The position numbers and the translations under genes were made by a program. A stretch of 45,350 nucleotides of DNA from Bacillota bacterium (GTDB taxonomy: Bacteria > Bacillota_A > Clostridia > Christensenellales > Aristaeellaceae). Below are positions 42,913 to 45,350 of the stretch, in pieces. The notes under the pieces were generated by a model. The model worked only from the letters and a program-made list of their open reading frames with translations. It was not told the origin of the DNA and made no database searches. Each line of letters starts with the position of its first letter. Within the stretch, counting starts at the first letter, position 1. Location: contig JAEZSP010000005.1 of assembly GCA_023421735.1 (NCBI GenBank), positions 1-45,350 on the forward strand, written 5' to 3'.

Positions 42913-44126
42913 GCCCGCTCGCCTCCTTTCGCAATGCCAAACATTCGCTTCAGCGTGATCCGCTCGCCTCTGTGCATGATGAGCGTCGCATACACGCGCC
43001 GACCGAATCCGGCCATGAGAAGAATCACCAGAATCTGAAGGGCCCATGCGGCCAGGAGCACGCCCGTCGAGATGTCCCCCAGGAGGTATCGCGCAGGTGC
43101 GACAAAGATCGAAAGGAATGGAACCAGCGACGTGGTGATCGCAACCGCACTTCCTTCAAAACTCATGAACACGGTCGATGCGATATACCCGAACAACGCG
43201 GTCATCATGACCGACATGTTCGCCTTGTTCATGTCGTCCATATGGGAACAGCTTGCGCCCGAAATCCCCGCGATGATCGAAAACGTGAGATAGCCGAGCA
43301 GAATCGAGACAATGACCGCCACGATGGAAAAGGCGTTGAGCTGCGCGAGCGCGGACAGCACGCCGGTTGCGGAAAACACGGAGAACACATTCAGATGGAG
43401 CACATACTTTGCGACGAGCGATGTGCCATACGTGCTCGCGGCGATGAGTCCCATTTCGATGAGCACCAGGCACATCGACGCGAGAATCTTTCCCGCGATG
43501 AGCGCGAGGGGTTTGATGCTGACCATCAGAAGTTCCACGAGCTTCGAGGCCTTTTCCTCCAGTACCGCGCGCACGATGTAAGAGGTTGAGAACATCACAA
43601 GCACAAGCACGAGGATTGAGTAAGCGTATGTTACCGTGAACCGCGCTGCGAAGTCGTCCTCCTCTGCGGGCGTGGGATTGAGATATGCATCCAAAGAGAC
43701 GGCACGGCTGGTATAGACGCCTGTTCCGCCTGCCCGCACGGCATTGAAAGCGGAGAGCGTGGCATCCTCGAGCGCGGATAAATCGTCAGCGGTGTAGTCG
43801 CCCGACGCCGTAACGACAAATGCCCCGTTTTGGGATGCGATGGAGACGGTCGCGCCGCCTTCGCCCTCGGAAAGGCCCTCAAAGGCGGGATTTGCAGCCG
43901 CGATGTCCGCAGCGGTGATCGCATACGCCGTGTCGTTCTGGAGTTTAACGGTGCGAATCTCGCTCCTGTCGTATGCGCCGCGCATGGAATTTGTCGCGAT
44001 CAGCAAGCTGATCATGACGGTCAGCACCATGACGACCATCGTGACGATGGTGGATTTTCCCTTCAGCAACTGCGCGAGGGTGAAGCGAAAGACGGCGCCC
44101 GTTCCCGTAAACTCAGTTTTGCGCAT
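42909..44126 (-). CDS. ABC-2 type permease, NatB-like, subunit 1
   Basis: A 405-residue permease; ATG 44126 is chosen because the longer frame reaches deep into the ATPase gene. TM1 is at about 25-45, an extracytoplasmic domain spans about 46-185 (AITAADIAAANPAFEGLS, DYTADDLSALEDATLSAF), then five or six TM helices. EEKASKLVELLMVSIKPLALIAGKIL is the NatB loop, closely similar to that of the downstream gene, so the two arose by duplication. It overlaps the ATPase end by 14 bp and the next permease by 4 bp. Confidence 0.87.
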   Translation of the reverse strand: MRKTEFTGTGAVFRFTLAQLLKGKSTIVTMVVMVLTVMISLLIATNSMRGAYDRSEIRTVKLQNDTAYAITAADIAAANPAFEGLSEGEGGATVSIASQNGAFVVTASGDYTADDLSALEDATLSAFNAVRAGGTGVYTSRAVSLDAYLNPTPAEEDDFAARFTVTYAYSILVLVLVMFSTSYIVRAVLEEKASKLVELLMVSIKPLALIAGKILASMCLVLIEMGLIAASTYGTSLVAKYVLHLNVFSVFSATGVLSALAQLNAFSIVAVIVSILLGYLTFSIIAGISGASCSHMDDMNKANMSVMMTALFGYIASTVFMSFEGSAVAITTSLVPFLSIFVAPARYLLGDISTGVLLAAWALQILVILLMAGFGRRVYATLIMHRGERITLKRMFGIAKGGERA

Positions 44127-45102
44127 CGGTTCGTCCCACCTTTTCGACGAAGATTTCATGCAGCGACGGTTCTCGCAAATCAAACGCAACGATGGTGATG
44201 CCCGCCTCGATCAGCAGTTTGAGCAGCGCGTTCGCCTGCGTCTCGTCAGATACCTTGATCGCGTATTCGTATTCTTTTTCGGATTCGATATGCGCGCCGG
44301 AGCGGGCGATGAGATCGGACACGTCGCGTTCCACCTTGAGCCGCAGATTCACTCGACCATACGACTTTTTGATCTCGTTGAGATTGCCCTGCAGGATCGT
44401 ATGGCTGCGGTCGAGGATGGTGATTTCCGTGCAGAATTCCTCCACGGTCGACATCTGATGGCTCGACATGATGATGTACTTTCCCTTTTCGATTTCCTCG
44501 CGGATGATCGACTTGAAAAGGTCGGTGTTCACTGGATCGAGGCCGGAAAGCGGTTCGTCGAGGATGATGAGCGCGGGTTCGGAAATCAGCGTCGTCATCA
44601 GCTGTATTTTCTGCTGATTGCCCTTGGAGAGTTGATCCGCCTTCATGGATTTGCCGGGAACGGATGCCGCGGGCGCACCCTTCAGCCCCGATCCTCCCAA
44701 GAGCGATCGGCGGCGCGCGGGCTTTGTGGGATAGAGGTATTCGTCAACCTGCAGGCGACCTGACCAATAGCGGATGCGCTTTTTGGCCTCGTCGCGCGGG
44801 ACGCCGCGCAGGGAGGCAAAGTAGATCAGCTGATCCATGAGGGTGTACTTGGGATAAAGGCCGCGTTCCTCCGCGAGATAGCCCACGTTGCATGTGTCGG
44901 TCGAGAGTGGACGACCATTCCATGTGACTTCGCCTGTGTCGCGCGAAAGCATGTCCAGAATCATGCGGATGGAGGTCGTTTTGCCTGCGCCGTTCGTTCC
45001 GAGAAGCGCATAGACGCCGTTTTTGGGCATTTCGAAGGAGAGCGCGTCAACCACCAGTTTGTCACCGTAATGCTTCGTGAGGTTTCGGACAATCAAGCTC
45101 AT
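44113..45102 (-). CDS. ABC-2 type exporter ATPase (NatA-like)
   Basis: A 329-residue ATPase. ATG 45102 follows AGGAG. Walker A GTNGAGKT is at 35-42, Q-loop region GYLAEERGLYPKYTLMDQL (about 74-92), signature LSKGN (158-162), Walker B ALIILDEPLSGLDPVN (177-192) and MSSHQMSTVEEFC. The C-terminal region of about 90 residues with SLHEIFVEKVG is typical of NatA (DUF4162-like). An extra segment of about 33 residues (123-156, Gly/Ala/Ser/Lys-rich) sits between the Q-loop and the signature. It powers the two permeases encoded downstream. Confidence 0.9.
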   Translation of the reverse strand: MSLIVRNLTKHYGDKLVVDALSFEMPKNGVYALLGTNGAGKTTSIRMILDMLSRDTGEVTWNGRPLSTDTCNVGYLAEERGLYPKYTLMDQLIYFASLRGVPRDEAKKRIRYWSGRLQVDEYLYPTKPARRRSLLGGSGLKGAPAASVPGKSMKADQLSKGNQQKIQLMTTLISEPALIILDEPLSGLDPVNTDLFKSIIREEIEKGKYIIMSSHQMSTVEEFCTEITILDRSHTILQGNLNEIKKSYGRVNLRLKVERDVSDLIARSGAHIESEKEYEYAIKVSDETQANALLKLLIEAGITIVAFDLREPSLHEIFVEKVGRTDAQN

Positions 45103-45132
45103 AATACGCTCCTGATCAATTACTTCGTCCCT

Positions 45133-45161
45133 ATTATGGCCGCTTCAGGTAAACCTGTCAA
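45133..45161 (-). promoter_or_regulatory. promoter of the ABC-2 exporter operon
   Basis: Minus-strand TTGACA (45156-45161), 17-bp spacer and CATAAT (45133-45138). Transcription would start near 45126, 24 nt before the ATG. Confidence 0.8.
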
Positions 45162-45232
45162 TCAAACGCGCCCATTTTTCGCCAAACGGCGGTTCAAATG
45201 TCATTCGGCGCGTACAAAAAGACAATAATCAT

Positions 45233-45350
45233 CCCCCGGCGTAGCCGGGGGTTTGTGACATGCGGGCATAGCCCTGGAATACTAGCCGCGCCCTAACAGG
45301 CGCATGGACGATCTGACATCTGCTTGGGTCTATTACTTGCTACCCGTGAA
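45233..45350 (-). mobile_element. possible right end of an IS200/IS605-type element with structured RNA (partial)
   Basis: Three hairpins occur in 71 bp: CCCCCGGC-GTA-GCCGGGGG (45233-45251), GGGC-ATA-GCCC (45264-45274) and GCGCC-CTAACA-GGCGC (45288-45303). On the minus strand the strongest is last and is followed by ATGATTATTGTC and a T-rich run. From memory, this order resembles the 3' region after tnpB in IS200/IS605 elements, where the guide (omega) RNA is encoded. One minus-strand frame is open from the window edge to TAG 45293-45295 (SRVASNRPKQMSDRPCAC), but I do not recognise it. The rest lies outside the window. Confidence 0.4.

Overview
The window is 45 kb of a moderately GC-rich, densely coded bacterial chromosome with almost no mobile DNA. 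It fits an uncultured Clostridia-type Bacillota, and a Christensenellales-like gut lineage is my best guess. The reasons are near-consensus TTGACA-17-TATAAT promoters, strong GGAGG ribosome binding sites, intrinsic terminators, a Gram-positive-style pst-phoU-response regulator-kinase cluster, a YprB-type nuclease and Nat-type ABC-2 systems. An oddity is that none of the four solute-binding proteins carries a lipobox cysteine. The taxonomy is inference. I found no rRNA, tRNA or CRISPR.

Layout. 1-443: the tail of an unknown gene, a perfect 34-bp palindrome and an unassigned spacer. 444-6835 (minus): an operon of a HAD-phosphatase remnant, a metallo-beta-lactamase-fold hydrolase and a complete dipeptide/oligopeptide importer. 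7102-11793 (plus): an iron-type importer (ATPase, binding protein, fused double permease) followed by a short beta-CASP metallo-hydrolase. 12007-19023: a P1-family self-cleaving aminopeptidase, an APH-fold kinase, 3-methyladenine glycosylase Tag, an SPL-like radical SAM protein, a TPR protein with a YprB-like exonuclease, and a family 2 glycosyltransferase. 19115-20893: an ABC exporter. 21251-26838: a second peptide importer with its binding protein last. 26890-29594 (minus): two overlapping paralogous nine-TM proteins of unknown function. 29696-31705 (minus): a GH3 glycosidase. 31876-38167: the phosphate regulon pstSCAB-phoU-regulator-kinase. 38386-39330: an AT-richer tandem GNAT acetyltransferase. 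39478-41238 (minus): an ammonium transporter fused to PII. 41638-45102 (minus): a Nat-like ABC-2 exporter. 45233-45350: a structured segment that looks like the right end of an IS200/IS605-type element.

The overall picture is nutrient capture (peptides, iron or a similar anion, phosphate, ammonium, glycosides) plus small-molecule export. The most unusual items are: (i) a PstS whose two halves are in swapped, circularly permuted order; (ii) two divergent gene pairs whose back-to-back promoters share one TTGTCAA -35 heptamer with identical geometry, one of them apparently producing a leaderless mRNA; (iii) an Amt-PII fusion behind a leader terminator that looks like an attenuator; (iv) the paired nine-TM proteins; and (v) the beta-CASP hydrolase tied to an iron-type ABC operon.
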